Shown here piece by piece: positions 1-11,952 of a DNA stretch of 64,000 nucleotides (position 1 is the stretch's first letter; every line of letters starts with the position of its first letter). The notes beneath the pieces are model-generated. The model was not told the origin of the DNA. It was given only the letters and a program-made list of their open reading frames with translations, and made no database searches. The translations under genes and the position numbers were made by a program. The stretch covers positions 1 through 64,000 of the forward strand of contig DF239276.1 of the NCBI GenBank assembly GCA_000507305.1, in the 5' to 3' direction. The stretch is from Breviolum minutum Mf 1.05b.01 (taxonomy: Eukaryota; Sar; Dinophyceae; Suessiales; Symbiodiniaceae).

Positions 1-126
1 CTCCAGGGTGGCTTCGCGTTTCTTTTTTGAAAACAAAGATTGAAATTTTGGCTCTTCATTTTCTAAGAAAACGTTCGACGCGTTCACGTCTCACGAGTTT
101 AAGTTCAAAAGTTTCAATCTAAGGCT

Positions 127-3100
127 TTGTGTATGGACCCTGTTGAACTGCGATCCCGAAAAGTTTGTGGCGTGGTTTGGGCTCGTGTGCACGTCATTCT
201 CGAGTATGAAGACAGGGACATCACGGAGAAGTCCATCGACGCCATGGGGACAAGTGGGTCTTCCTCACGTCTCCCTAGGGAATATGCTAGCGTCTCGCTG
301 CATGTTACTGGTCTTGTTGGTCTATTCTCTGTGTGGCACTTTTGTCATAGAGCAGCCGGGATCGTCACTCTTCGATTGGTATCCGCGGTTCGAAAGGCTA
401 CGGGAGCTGAATCTGCGACACTTTTGCGCCCGGTGGTGGGCAAGACATTTTGGAGCATTGTCACCGAAACTTCGGTTTGAAATTCATTGTGAGCATTAGT
501 GGTGCTATTAATTTTTCCTGTTTCCAAGTTTCTGGACATGAATTTAATTTCCAACGAGCGGCTATGAAACATGCGTGTTTCATAGTCATTTGGAAATTGA
601 CTTCATGGATGAATATTCTCCTTTGTTCCCGCTCAGGAAGCGCCACAAGGCCTTCTCAAACTCAGAGGCCATTGCTGGCTTTAACAGAGGTGTGCTCAGA
701 AAGAAGGACCGCCTGGACTGCATCAAGACCACCAAGAGAGTATTCAAGAACGGCCGCTGGTCATACTCGGGCACCAAGTTTCTAAAAGGCACTCAAAGCT
801 ATCCATTGCCCTTTGGTCTTCATGTTGTAGGTTTGGTGCCACAACTTTCTGCAAAAGCCCACTGGCCCGAGAAGGAGGATGTTCCTATTGATGCGCTCAA
901 CCTTTTTAGCGTTTCTGAGTGGAAAGATTTGTGGCCTGAAGCCAAAGTGCTTGAGGCATGTATATACCTTAGGGGTGGAATCCATCTGAATGCGTCCCGT
1001 CGATGGAAGTCTGTCTTTCCAACGGAGATACCAATGCCCTAGAATCGTTATATTTAATGTTTTCCTTGTGAACCGTTGATAGATAATCTGTTCCAAAGTG
1101 GTGAGGGTAGGGCCATGGTTTTCCTTTGGTTAGTATACTCCACATAGTGGTTTTTGGGTTTCAATTCCGGAAATTTCCAAATGATTGGTCATGTATGCAT
1201 TTTTTGATCCATTAACATGCCTGAAAAACAAAGACCCGGAGAAAGACTGCAAATCCTGCTTTTTGGGCCATGTTTTTGTTAATTTGGACCTATAATCCTG
1301 TTTGAAGACATAAACCCGGAGAACCCGGAGAAAATAGGACACCCGGACTTGGACCGGAGATTCCCGGAGTTGGACCGGAGAAACCCGGAGTTGGAGCGGA
1401 GATTCGGACCAGAAATTTCAAGACATGGACCTAAAAAAGCGATGCACCACAGCTGCCATGTTTTCCGTCCCAGCACCACTGTGTCAGCTGTCAAAGGTTA
1501 AACCTCTAGTTTTCTGACTCAAAACTGCTGCAACAGCAGTTTTTGGCAAGAAAACTGTTTGGAAGACAAATTTTTCATGATTGCTTTTCTGCAGAAATTG
1601 TTTCTGCAGAAAATGGACGCAAACATGAAAAATCAGGCATGATTTTTGCAATCTTCTTTCGCCGTGAGTGGTTCTCAAGTTTCGTGATGGCTTCTCGCTT
1701 TCCTTCCAGGGCTTGGAGCTGCGGTGATCTCATCTCTGGTGTAGCCATGGTGGTGGACAATGCGGCTTCCACGAAGAAGTCTCTACAGGAAGCCAAGGAT
1801 GGTTTTCTTGTCCAGGCCGAAGGCTTGGATGCAGCTACATTGGCGCAAATGTTGAAGGACATTGCCTGGAAAATTTTAAATGTAAATAATATTTGAAATT
1901 AAACTTTTTCCAGGGATCTTGTTACTAGAATCATTTGGAAAAGTCTGGTCCGAAGAGTTGGATTTTTTCTTCCAAACACCTTTTGGGACAAAAGGCCTGC
2001 GTGAACATTTCAGCTTCACTTGGCAACCATACTAGCAATTAATTAAAGTTTTTTGTTCAAGAAAAGGTTTTGGAAAACACGTGCAGGAGACAGAACAAGA
2101 AATTGCTGAGCATTCCCTGGCACCCATGGCTGATCAAGTGGCCAGGGCCTTAAGTGACGTAGATTTTTCTTTTTTAACGGTAGTTGCGCTACTACATGAT
2201 CAGGAGAGATGGCTGCTGGCGAAAGAAGAGCGTGAGGAACAAGAAGCTCTGGACGATGCCGAGATTCTGACGCAGGAAACCCAGAGAGCCAAAGCTCTTC
2301 CAGTGGCCACCCCTGCTCGGGCTGCTGCTGCTATCCCGCAGGTGTCTTGATTTTCTTTTGACTAAAAGTGTCGAAAAATGAATGTAAAGATCGAGAATTC
2401 GATGTTTGAATCCATTTTTTCGACACTTACAGTACGTGACCTGCAGCAGATTGGTTGCAGGCCAAATCATCACCTTCAGCTGTGCCACCTTCAGCTGTGC
2501 CACCTCCAGCTGGCCTTCAAGCAGTTTCTGTTCCTTGGATACTTGTTTGGTCGAGATTGTTTTCCAATTTTTTCCAGTGTTCTGGTGCTCGAGGTTGCTG
2601 CGGCACTGCCACCTGGGCCATTGCCGGCTCCGAATGGCTTGCCTGTGGTGCCTCCTAAGAATGGCTTGCCCGCAACTCTGATGCATTGATGATTTTTTCT
2701 GTGGAGTCACCATTTTTTTTGGCGATGAAAAATTTCCGAGATGGAAATTAATTCTTTAATGGCGCATCTGGTTTGGAAATTGTCTGTCTTGAATAGCATG
2801 CATGCAGGCAGTTCCTCCCAGAGCTGCAGAACCAGTGAAGCAAGAACTCCCTACTGCAAAGCCTGCTGCAGCGTCAATGGAAGTCATTGCATTAGATGAT
2901 GATGATGAGACTCCCTTGCCAAAGATGACAGCTTTCAAAGCCAAGATGCCTGTCGTTCCTGCTGTCTGCAGCGACCCGTCAGCTGAAACAATGGCGAGGC
3001 TGCAGGAGGAGATTTTGACTTTGAAGCGAAAACTTGAAGAAAAGGAAGCTTCTGAAGGAGAACGGTCGCCAGTGGTCCCAAAGACTCTCTTCACGCCGAG

Positions 3101-5613
3101 CCCTGTTAGCAAGGCTGCTGCCACAGCAACTCCTGCCAAAGCAACTCACAGTTCCAGGCCAGGTATGGATCCTCACCCTGCGGCTGCTGTTGGCGATGGC
3201 GGCATTCAAGCTGGAGAGGAAGCCATGGCCAGCGAAATGGACATTTCAGCCGAGGACCGCAACTTTTTTGGTTTTTGTCAAGATGTGGATGGTAAATAAA
3301 TTTTTACCATGCACATCTGGAGGAAACCTTTGCAGCATTATAAGTGGTCCCTGCTTTTTGGCCTTGCCTGGTAGGAGTTGTCGCCTCATGCGATCTACAT
3401 GAGGTTGAAAAGGTTGTGTGAGAGAAAAGCCGGTGGTACCCTACAAGTTGACGAAGAGACTCACCGACAGTGGTTGTCGGGAAACCGCGAAGAGCTTTCT
3501 TTAGCGCTGGTGAAGGCCATTAAACTATATGGCAGTGAGGGCAGCAAGCGAGTTCGCGATGCAGTTCGAGTTCCACGTTGTTAAGAGATGGATTTTCATT
3601 CTTGCTGTTTTCATTTTTTCTATGATTTTTCCAAGGGTCTTGTGGCCTTTGGTATTTTTTGATTTCTTCCAGTGGTTTTCCAAAAGGAATCTCCGAAGGA
3701 CATGTACAAGTTTTCCACAAATAGTTCTACAAATTTCCCATGGATCTTCCAAAAAATGTTTCTGCGGCATTTCCAGCAAATGAATTCCAACCGCAATTTT
3801 CCAAGGAGATTTCTATTGGAAATGCCCATGGAAAATTTTTACAAAATTGGACTTCAAGCGTTTCCCACCAATCTTCCAAAAAAAGAACGAATCCGGGAAA
3901 TTGCCGCTAGAAATTCCAAAAAAAAACATAGAGAAAAAATCCAAGCATTTTCCTCTCCAGGAAAATACAAAAAAGGCCACAAAAATAACCAACAAAAAAA
4001 CGATACTATTTCTAAAACAAGCAGTGTCCTTGACCAAGGCGGAATTTGGTTTCCAAATGAAGAAGATTCGTGAAATTTCGGAAAAACGCGAAGAAGAGCT
4101 GGAGGGAAAGTGGCTCACCGAGGATCGCATGGCTGTCGAACACAAGTACAGCAAGTTCCTGGCTGCGTTTTTTTTAAGATGCATTTTTTTTCGGTGGCTA
4201 TATATTTTGTTTTTCTTGTCTGATTTCTTGAAATAGCGGATGTACACTTGTTCATGTAGTGGTTCAACTTCCAGGTTGATGAACCACTACATCAACCAGT
4301 GTACGCAGGGTTCTCCAATCGTTTACTCCCACTCAATTTTACCGTTACAGAATCATTGGTTTGCATTTTTTCTGGAACATCTCAGGGCTTTGATTGGCAA
4401 AATCAAGCAGTATTGTTTGCGCTTCCGATCCGTGCTTTGTCGAAGTTGGAAGTACGATGCTGAAGTGACGGAGTACTTCGTGCAGACGTCTGATACTGTT
4501 CGTATCAAGAGATCTGATTTGGAGAAGTTTGAGAAGGCCGAAGACTTAGACGAGACTGAAGACATGCCTGCCATTAAGCCCAAAGCACTGATGGATACTG
4601 CTGTGAAGGCCATCGAGGACAAGAAGGATGGGAGCAAGAATCCTGCTGCTGAGATCAACACGCAGGCTGAATGCAGTGAAAATTTGGCCAAATTTCTGGA
4701 CAGCCTGCACCGCAAAGCGAGCCAAGCGACCACTTGGATCAGCAGCTTGGAGCCTCCAACTTTGCCAAATCCGAATTCTCGCCAGAAGCAGTACCTGGGT
4801 CTTAAATCATAGTTTTTGAAGTTGCCACCTCTTAAGGTTCAGGTTTCAAAACTGAAGGTTCTTCAAATATTGAAGAACCTTCAGTTTTGAAACCTGAAAT
4901 TTTTGTTGGAGGCCAAGGGGATCTTTGTCTAGCCTGCCTACCCCCAAGGTTTGTTGAAGACGTCCGCAAAATTCTGGCAGCCCTTGAAACTTCTTTTTTG
5001 GGCCTTGCGGAATGCCAACACATCCTGGAGACTGAAGGCTGTGTCCCTGACTTTCAGACCAAGCTCGCAAAGGCAAAGGAAGTAGCCAGGAACCCGTGGC
5101 TTCATGAAAATTAGCGAACGAATATTTTTTGTGTTTGCCTCCTTTAGTATTCCTTTTTTTTCTTGGCGGCTGATGCTCCATGGTTTTGGCTTGGAATTTT
5201 ATGAGATTATCACACATGGCTAATCTCATAATACTTTCTTGTACCAAAACACTGGAACATCTGTGAGCAATTTTTCCTGTGATGCCTTGGCCGCCAGTGC
5301 AACAGTCTATGGTATAATGATTGGACCCTTGGAATTTTCCAATACTTCTCGGGGAAAAAAGGAGGAATGTGGAATCGCCCTTTTTACATTGCTCCTGAGG
5401 TGTGTGCAGCTCCTTGCGCAGGAGCATTTGTACAAGATCCTGGCGCCGCCTCCAACCAGAGGCAACAGCAACAGAAATCCGAAGAACAAGGAGCCGGAGG
5501 CTGAGGTGGCCGACACACCACACGAACCCGAAGAAGGTGAGGCGGTGAAGCCCAAAGCCAAGGGCGCGGCCAAAACCAAAAGCAAGCCGGCGAAGAGGCA
5601 AAAGCAGAACTGA
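127..5613 (+). CDS. Gene 1: dinoflagellate-repeated uncharacterised protein, multi-exon
   Basis: I recognise the order of blocks from a large uncharacterised protein family that recurs in dinoflagellate gene sets. The blocks are a first part with FGLVCTSF, KTGTSRRSPSTPWG and a hydrophobic run before FVIEQPGSSLFDWYPRF (about 143-481); SQSYPLPFG to DLWPEAKVLEACIYLRGG (about 600-1040); a linker with AEGLDAATLAQMLKDIAWK (about 1745-1872); an Ala/Pro/Glu-rich acidic and coiled-coil part (about 2070-3295); MRLKRLCERKAGGTLQVDE (about 3375-3580); REEELEGKWLTEDRMAVE (about 4024-4170); IGKIKQYC...SWKYDAEVTEYFVQ (about 4386-4805); PPRFVEDVRKILAALETSF (about 4915-5110); and a Lys-rich tail ending in TGA at 5611 (about 5395-5613). 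No catalytic motif is visible. Exon borders are approximate, and a true start may lie left of the window. Function unknown; the blocks could also belong to an old mobile-element protein. Confidence 0.6.
537..606. repeat. Inverted repeat in first intron of gene 1
   Basis: The arms are ATGAA...TTTCCAA...CTATGAAACA on the left and TGTTTCATAG...TTGGAAAT...TTCAT on the right, giving an interrupted hairpin. It lies between the block ending near 481 and the block starting near 600, so it fills much of that intron. Confidence 0.6.
1311..1400. repeat. CCGGAG-rich degenerate tandem repeat
   Basis: Repeated CCCGGAG and TTGGACCGGAG units occur in the intron after the 600-1040 block of gene 1. Related CCGGAGGAC units return in a clean tandem array at 11002-11067. 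Confidence 0.6.
2364..2428. repeat. Inverted repeat in gene 1 intron
   Basis: AAAGTGTCGAAAAATG at 2364 is mirrored by CATTTTTTCGACACTT ending near 2428. The hairpin sits between two linker exons. Confidence 0.55.
4242..4304. repeat. Inverted repeat in gene 1 intron
   Basis: The arms GTACACTTGTTCATGTAGTG... and ...CACTACATCAACCAGTGTAC are near-complementary over about 25 bases, with a short loop. It lies between the exons at about 4170 and 4386. Confidence 0.7.
4838..4898. repeat. Perfect 29-bp-arm palindrome in gene 1 intron
   Basis: Bases 4838-4866 are the exact reverse complement of 4870-4898, around a 3-base loop. The arm core is AGGTTTCAAAACTGAAGG. A possible donor (AAG then GTTCAGG) lies just left of it, and a CTAG acceptor candidate follows near 4931. 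Confidence 0.85.
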
Positions 5614-5699
5614 GCTCCACCACACATGGCGAAAGTCTGTGCGCAATGTTGTTTTCACAACGTATGTGCAGCTAGAGCGCTACGCGCTTTTTAGGGGAA

Positions 5700-5953
5700 G
5701 GTAGGGGCAGACTACAGCGTTGTTTACCTGTGCATGAACCAAAACTTTTTGTAGCAATTGGAAGCTGTACGCCTGGTCCCTTCCTGCTTGAGCATGTGGT
5801 GAGAACACCATGTGCCAATTAACGTGGCTTCCCTTTGGGTGGCCTCAGGCATTCTTTTGGGGAAATTTCGGAGCAGGCTACAGTGTTGTTGACCCTTTGT
5901 GAAAGAATTTCCACTTGTAGCCATTGGAAGCTGTATGCCTGATCCCTTCTTGT
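5700..5953. repeat. Diverged direct repeat, two copies of about 90 bp
   Basis: The copies run from about 5700 to 5790 and from about 5866 to 5953. They share GCAATTGGAAGCTGTACGCC / GCCATTGGAAGCTGTATGCC followed by TGGTCCCTTCCTG / TGATCCCTTCTTG. They lie directly downstream of the gene 1 stop. Confidence 0.6.
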
Positions 5954-7890
5954 TAGTAAGTTAGAGTTCACGTTCCGAGTCGCGTAGCTTCTGCAACTTG
6001 AGACAGCCTATAGGCCAAAGCATCTCTTGTCTAGGCTGCTTTAGAAGAAGACTTGCAGGTGTTAGGTGACATACTTCTGAAGAAAGCTCGTGTGTTATAC
6101 CATGCATTTGAGGCTGCTGGTCTGGGTTGCTTGTTGTGGCTAGCTTTTGCCAACTCAAGCGAGGTGCTGACAAAGCGCAGTGTGTGAGAAAATAAACCTT
6201 GTGCTCCTGCACTAACTAGTGAAAAATCCCGGCCCCAACCTTATATTGCGCAACGTCCTGTCGCCAGGTCATGTTGCGGCTAAGCCCAAACAGGGATTTG
6301 GCATCAGCAGTGTGGCTCGCAGCTTGGCGCGCAGCTTGGCCCGGTGTCACTAGGCTGCAAGATCATGTGCCTGAAGAATTGATTCTGCTTTTTGCTGTGA
6401 GTCGGCTTTGGTGGCTCCTGGATTTGGCGCTTTACCCGGTTGGCCGTGGGCGGGCGCTTGTGCATGTGTTTGCCTTTGAGGCCAACGCCATCGTTAAGAG
6501 GGTATGAGAGCAAGGCTCATGGGCTAAGGCGCTTGCTCGGGGCAGCTACACGTACTGTAGCAGCGACACCGTGTCCATGTCTTAAGAAAAACTGTTTTTT
6601 CTTTTTTGTTTTTCTTCGGACTGGACATGCCTTCGCTCAGATACAAGGAAAAATGAGCGAAAGGGTGCACGAAGGGGAGGCCGATGCGAATGATTCCGCT
6701 TGTTTTGCCATACTTGGCAACCCAGGCAGGAAGCTTGCGATCATTGCTGGGTCGATTTCTTCAAGTGTCCTGAACAGGGCATTTTTTTTGGTGGAAAGGG
6801 TTCAGTTCCTGTCTGTATTGTGCTGGGTTTGCATGTGGCGCGATGTTGGCTTAAAAATGGGGTGCTTTCTTCGGTTGGAGACACATGTTTGATTCCACAT
6901 TCTCACACAAGGGCCGGGGCTGACAGCTAGCGCTTGATTTGTATCTGTTTGCAAAGAAGGGTGATGACGGGTTCCCCATAATGTAGATTCCCCATAATTT
7001 TGTTTCTGGCCTATGAAGAAGTCTTAAGTTAAGCTGGCCTGAACTATGTAGCTACGGGACAAATACCAATTGTGACAGCCATCCATCCATCATCCACATT
7101 TTTTTCCTTCTCGGGGGTCCCGCAATCTTGAATTTTAAAAATTGATGAAGGTGAAAGGGGTTGTGAAGTCGACAACAACGTGTCGTCGTGCATACTCTCT
7201 TTAGCTACCAAGCCCATCAAGGCACAGTACATGTCACCGTTGCTGCACCCGATCTCGTGATGAGGACTGAAGGGATGACTTTGTGGCAAGGCTATGCGTG
7301 TGGTGCTCGCGTGCCGGTCGCGTTGTTGTGCCCCCTACTAAAAAGCGTGGTAAATGATCATGGGACTTGCGCGCCTAGTAGTGCGTCCAAGCTAGGGCCA
7401 TAGCACCGGATCCTTAACACCATTCCTGGTCCAGTTGAGCGGTTGTGCAGTTCTTTGTAGGACTGTTTGTCACCTACTCATCACCGTTGATTGTCTTGAA
7501 ATTGTAGTACCTTAAGGCAAGCGCCTGGTAAACTGTTGCACTTGCAGGCAGCTAGCAAATGCAACAGTTTAGCATGCGCTTGACCTGGGATTCTGGTTTG
7601 AATATTGTGCTTCTTGGCAACTTCCTTCACTGAGGCGCCGGCAGTGCAGCTTGCAGAGCATGCTCAAGCCATCCTTGAAGATGACATTCGCATTGGCGTG
7701 CAAAGGGATGACCCGGTGCTGCGGCGGCTGGCACAAGGCGGTGCAAAGCATTCTGCTTCTTGACTATCCTACAATAGCCTGCAAATTGCGTTTTTTGTAG
7801 TACTGGCGGGCACCTTAAGGGTAAAAAAAGCCCTAAGACCGAAAACCTTAAAGCTTAAGTCACCTTTTTTCACTTGAGTCTACTTAGGCC
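5954..7890. other. Spacer between gene 1 and gene 2, no gene resolved
   Basis: Several short open frames exist, for example 6271-6507 and 6440-6892 on the plus strand, but none shows a motif or a clear exon pattern. It could contain diverged or 5' exons of gene 2, but I cannot support any. Confidence 0.4.
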
Positions 7891-10711
7891 CAGTGCGTGT
7901 TCTCTGCTTTTAACAAAGAGAAGATGGTGGCTCCCATCCATGTGTCGCGGTTGCGAGTTGGAGGTACTGCAAACCATCCAATGCTGCTGCCGAGGGACTA
8001 TGTTCGTGCTATGGAAAAGGCGGGCAAGCTACAGTTCGTGCTGCCGCATCAAGACTTGCAGCAGTGCAAGGACACTCTGACTGAGTTCTGGCGCCGCTGG
8101 AAGAATCTTTACGCGGACCTGAAGTGTTCAGTAAAGTTCCTGCTAGTGAGCTTTGCTTGTCGGTGCCTTGCCGTTTGCACGGCGATGAAGGGCGCAGTGC
8201 CTTGCCCTTGTACACTGTTTGGTGCGCAGCCCTTTAAACTTTCTTTTTTTAATTTGTACTTGCCCAGCTGGCTGGACTGAGGTAAGAAGAAATGCCCAAT
8301 CATGTTGATATCGTGGCAGAGTTCATTAGGTGCTGGCACCACGAAGTCTCAAAGCATGCCTGAACCGAAGCAACTCCGGATGCAGCGTTTAAACTTCGTT
8401 GGCAAGCCAGAGCTGACCCGACACCTAGCATTTGCTGCCCTTCGAGAGGTGTATTCCGAAGACCCACAAGTCCTTACAGACGCCTTGGAATATATCATGC
8501 AAGACTTCGTGGCAGCGATGCAGGATGGGGTCTACGTCACCGTTCAAGGCCAGCGTGTAACTTTGAGATTGGTTCCTATAGCAGGCAAAGGAGACTGGCC
8601 ATGGCTGGTGGAATGTGGTGCGCTGGCACGCAACTTTCGGCGCGCAGCTAAGCGCAGCAGCTCTGACTGTATGAACGTCGGCCTGTGCCATTTTTGCATG
8701 GGTGGATCTCCTGGAATTCCTGATGCTGACCCATGTCCCACTGCCAAATGGATTTCAACAATGGGGTCTGCTGCATCTTATTTTCCTTGGGACGAGATCA
8801 CGCCCGTCACACGATTGATGCCCGCATTGCCCACCTGTCCAGCCTACATATACAGACCGGACCTGTTTCATAATTGGCACCTCGGACTGGGACAATGCTT
8901 TGTGGCGAGCTCCCTTGTACTTTTACAGAACATGTGTTCTGGGACATCCATTGCTCGGAGATTCGAATCAATGTCTGGTCTGTGGAGGGCTTATTGTCGA
9001 TCAAGGTGCCTCGGCTCAGCTGTATTTTTGGCGAAGCTCGGTTTTCCGATCTTTCCATCTTCTCATCTGATGCCTTCAGGAAAGTCCAACCTACACTTTT
9101 GAAGATCACGCAGGCGACGGTGTCTTGGTGGGGGCCTACGGACATGCCAGAGGGCTGCTGGCAAAAGGGATCTACAACTACGTTACTTTGCGCCCTTCGG
9201 CTTCAGTGCAATGAAGTCGTGCTTTGAACTTTGTGAGTTTCGCCCGAAGCCCCCTCAAAGTCCCGATAATGTGCCTGATAGGGGCCCGTGTCTGCCCAAG
9301 TTGAAGAATGTACCTGATAAGGGCTCTCCGCGTCTCCGGCTGGGGTTGGGACTGAACTTCAAATCCAAGGTCATGTGAACATGTAGGGGTTCGATTCCCC
9401 CTCGGGGGTTTGATCCCAATTGTAGGTACTATTTTCATTTGATTTTTTTGGTGGGCAAGGAAGACAGCTTTTTTTATCAGCAAGTATCGTTGATTTATTT
9501 GACTCGCCCGCTGGAATGGCCTACACAAAGTGTTTTCCATTGTGCTGGCAATGCAATCTAAATTTCTGCCATGATCAGTACTGCCCAACTCATTTGATTG
9601 TGTGGCTCAGACAACCTTTCATTGTCCATTTTCTGGTTGGAAAACGATGGGGTAAACACTACGAAATAGTGCCCTTACATGCGAACCATGTGTCAATGAA
9701 ATATAATTGTGGGATTAGGTGTCTGAAGCCCCTCTGCATACTCTTCACACCAAGCAATTAATGCACACATGCTGCATTTTATGAAATATTAGTCTGTACT
9801 GAAGTCACTGTGTTGCATTAAAGCAAGATATGTGTCCAACAATCTGCATACATGTTCTTTGTGTGGCTGTTTGTGATCTTAAGATGTATTGCTGTAAGAT
9901 GCCCTGATGGCAGACTTGCACCTAACTCGCCGCGGTTGCTTCAAGGTGCTAATCGTATCTGTCACAATGCATGGTCCCGCACATTGGCTTGATGATGACT
10001 GAAAATGAAAGGGTATAGATCTTGAACGGATGTGCTTCCTGGCCTTTGTTTTGTGTTTTGACGCGCATGCCGCCGCACTGGAGCAACTAAGTAACATGCA
10101 GGCCATGTGGCGTTTGACAGTTGGTGCGGGCCGATGCTTCCATTCAAGAACACGCTCTTGCGCATGGTGCTGTGCCAGGCCACTGCACGCGAAACTCGAA
10201 AGACTTAGCATGTGTGTTTGTTTTCTTGCATTGGTCCAAGGAATCGCTTGAATGGCAACTCCAGGAGGTGGACTGGCAGATCCAGCTTCAAGACGACCCC
10301 CGCTACATGACAATCTTTCTGGTGGTGGCCTCAATCAATGCTGTCTTCAAAACACTGTATCGTGGTGGGGTGTGGCTCCCTGCGGCGACTGCTCGAGATG
10401 TTGGTGAGAAAGGGCTACAAGCACTCCGTGGGTACGCAAAACTGGCAAACGCCAGCCTTCAGTTGGGGCAACCGCGATACGCTCTATATCCAAAATTTCA
10501 CATGCTGCTTCATCAATTTTATTGGCTGCTTTGGCGTGCGGACAAGACGGACTGGGTGGAGAGCCCACTAACTGATGGATGTCAGGTGGACGAAGGTTTC
10601 ATCGGTGTTGTGGCGCGTTTATCGCGCCGTGTTTCACCCAAACAAACGATTGACCGAACAATCGACCTATACCTCATGACCATTTGGAAAGGCTGGCAGG
10701 ATGCAGCGTGA
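7891..10711 (+). CDS. Gene 2: dinoflagellate-repeated uncharacterised protein with Cys motif block
   Basis: Four exon-like blocks keep the order I know from the same broad dinoflagellate family. (1) About 7891-8131: MLLPRDYVRAMEKAGKLQ then LTEFWRRWKNLYADLK. (2) About 8308-8970: ALEYIMQDFVAAMQDG, then a region with MNVGLCHFCMGG and PAYIYRPDLFHNWHLGLGQC. (3) About 9068-9182: KITQATVSWWGPTDMPEGCW. (4) About 10233-10711: GGVWLPAATARDVGEKG, RYALYPKFHMLLHQFYWLL and GCQVDEGFIGVVARLSRRVS, ending WKGWQDAA and TGA. The CHFC pair suggests metal binding, but no full zinc-finger set is seen. The stretch 9183-10070 is mostly intron-like. Genes 1 and 2 are collinear with halves of single proteins I remember, so they may be one very long gene. 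A transposase-related origin is possible but not shown. Confidence 0.6.
9385..9402 (+). other. tRNA B-box-like sequence
   Basis: GGTTCGATTCC matches the polymerase III B-box consensus and can form a T-arm with four G-C pairs. No matching acceptor stem or clean A-box was found at the right distance upstream, so a tRNA gene is not called. It may be a tRNA-derived remnant in an intron of gene 2. Confidence 0.3.
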
Positions 10712-11001
10712 CTTGTGATTTATTCCATTTAGAATGAAATGCGAGCTGATTGTTGGTCTGCTGCATCTTAACAGCTTTTCTTCTTGTGAAGGATGGCTCC
10801 TGGGGTCCAGCAAAAAAAGTTGAGAATTCTGCGCAGCAGGTTGTTTGAAGTTAAAAACATATTTTGCCAAATATGTTTTCACTTCCTACAGCCTGGAGGG
10901 ATTAGATTTGCCGTCCTATGACATGCTGGGCAGTGTTTCTTTAGGCGCTCTTGTTTTGTTAAAATTACCCAAACAAACCGGACACCCGGAGAAATACATC
11001 A

Positions 11002-11067
11002 TGGACTGGAAATCCCCCCGGAGGACTGGAAATCCCCCCGGAGGACTGGAAATCCCCCCGGAGGACC
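11002..11067. repeat. 21-bp tandem repeat, three copies
   Basis: The unit GGACTGGAAATCCCCCCGGA plus one base is repeated three times without visible change. Confidence 0.85.
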
Positions 11068-11207
11068 AACAACCAACCCGGATTTCTGAAAAATTTTGGA
11101 TGGACTGATTATTTCTGGTCCTCTGGGGTCGCTGGTATACATATACACATCATATAATCCTCCGTCAAAATTCCTTGTCGACCTACCAAAGGCTGGGGCA
11201 TAGTTTT

Positions 11208-11306
11208 CTAGTTGGTGGTTTCAACCCACCTGAAAAATATGAGTCAAATTGGATCATTTCCCCAGGTGGGGATGAAAAAAAACAAATATTTGAAACCACC
11301 ACCTAG
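11208..11306 (+). mobile_element. Family A MITE-like element, copy A1
   Basis: This copy defines the family. The plus strand starts CTAGTTGGTGGTTTCAACCC and ends TTTGAAACCACCACCTAG, about 100 bp, with a conserved middle reading AAATATGAGTCAAATTGGA and TCATTTCCCC. CTAG at both ends may be a target duplication or part of the element. No coding capacity. Confidence 0.8.
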
Positions 11307-11403
11307 TTTTGGGTACTTTCAGCCCCATCGTTTTGCCTGGAAATTTCGGCATGCGGATGCGCCACTATCAATGGCCGAACAGAAATGGGTAACTGAAACT
11401 CTT

Positions 11404-11508
11404 TCTGGTTGGTGGTTGAACCAACCCCTCTGAAAAATATGCTCGTCAAAATGGGAATCTTCCCCAAGTAGGGCTGAAAATAAAACATATTTAAAACCAC
11501 CACCTACA
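11404..11508 (+). mobile_element. Family A element, copy A2
   Basis: Ends CTGGTTGGTGGTTGAACC and AAAACCACCACCTAC. Middle altered to ATGCTCGTCAAAATGGGAAT. Confidence 0.75.
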
Positions 11509-11802
11509 AGTAGCTTTGTTCGCCCCTTATAAATGTGCAGTTCTAATAACTTACTCAGCCAAATGACCCTGAAATACAAGTCTAAACTTGTTTTTTTACT
11601 AAATATGCAATGCCGAAAAGTTTAAAGGTTAGCCATTGGCTGAGTGAGATAGTGACATTCCATGAAATCCTAGTTGGTTAATGACGGGATCCTTATGTCA
11701 TGGCTTTTGAAATAATCCCCACAAAACTGGGTAGATAATAACCCTACTACTGCTCTCTCTAACTGTTTTTTTTGGTATAACTACTACTGTAATCCCTTCT
11801 CC
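11509..11802. other. AT-rich sequence left of the gap
   Basis: No exon, element end or repeat family was recognised here. Confidence 0.4.
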
Positions 11803-11952
11803 NNNNNNNNNNNNNNNNNNNNNNNNNNNNNNNNNNNNNNNNNNNNNNNNNNNNNNNNNNNNNNNNNNNNNNNNNNNNNNNNNNNNNNNNNNNNNNNNNN
11901 NNNNNNNNNNNNNNNNNNNNNNNNNNNNNNNNNNNNNNNNNNNNNNNNNNNN
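11803..11952. other. Assembly gap of 150 N
   Basis: A run of N. Its true length is unknown. It interrupts a family E element whose right half begins at 11953. Confidence 0.95.

Noticed and set aside
46-55. ATTTTGGCTC, a 10-base match to the dinoflagellate spliced leader
   Set aside because: Only 10 bases match and the following bases do not continue the leader (TTCAT in place of AAG). Chance is likely.
9178-9588. Minus-strand frame GIKPPRGNRTPTCSHD
   Set aside because: This is the usual translation artefact of a tRNA-like T-arm, not a protein.
11803-11952. Possible junction of two unrelated sequences at the gap
   Set aside because: Family A elements occur on both sides (11208, 11404 and from 23482 on), so both sides come from the same kind of genome. 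A misjoin within that genome is not excluded.
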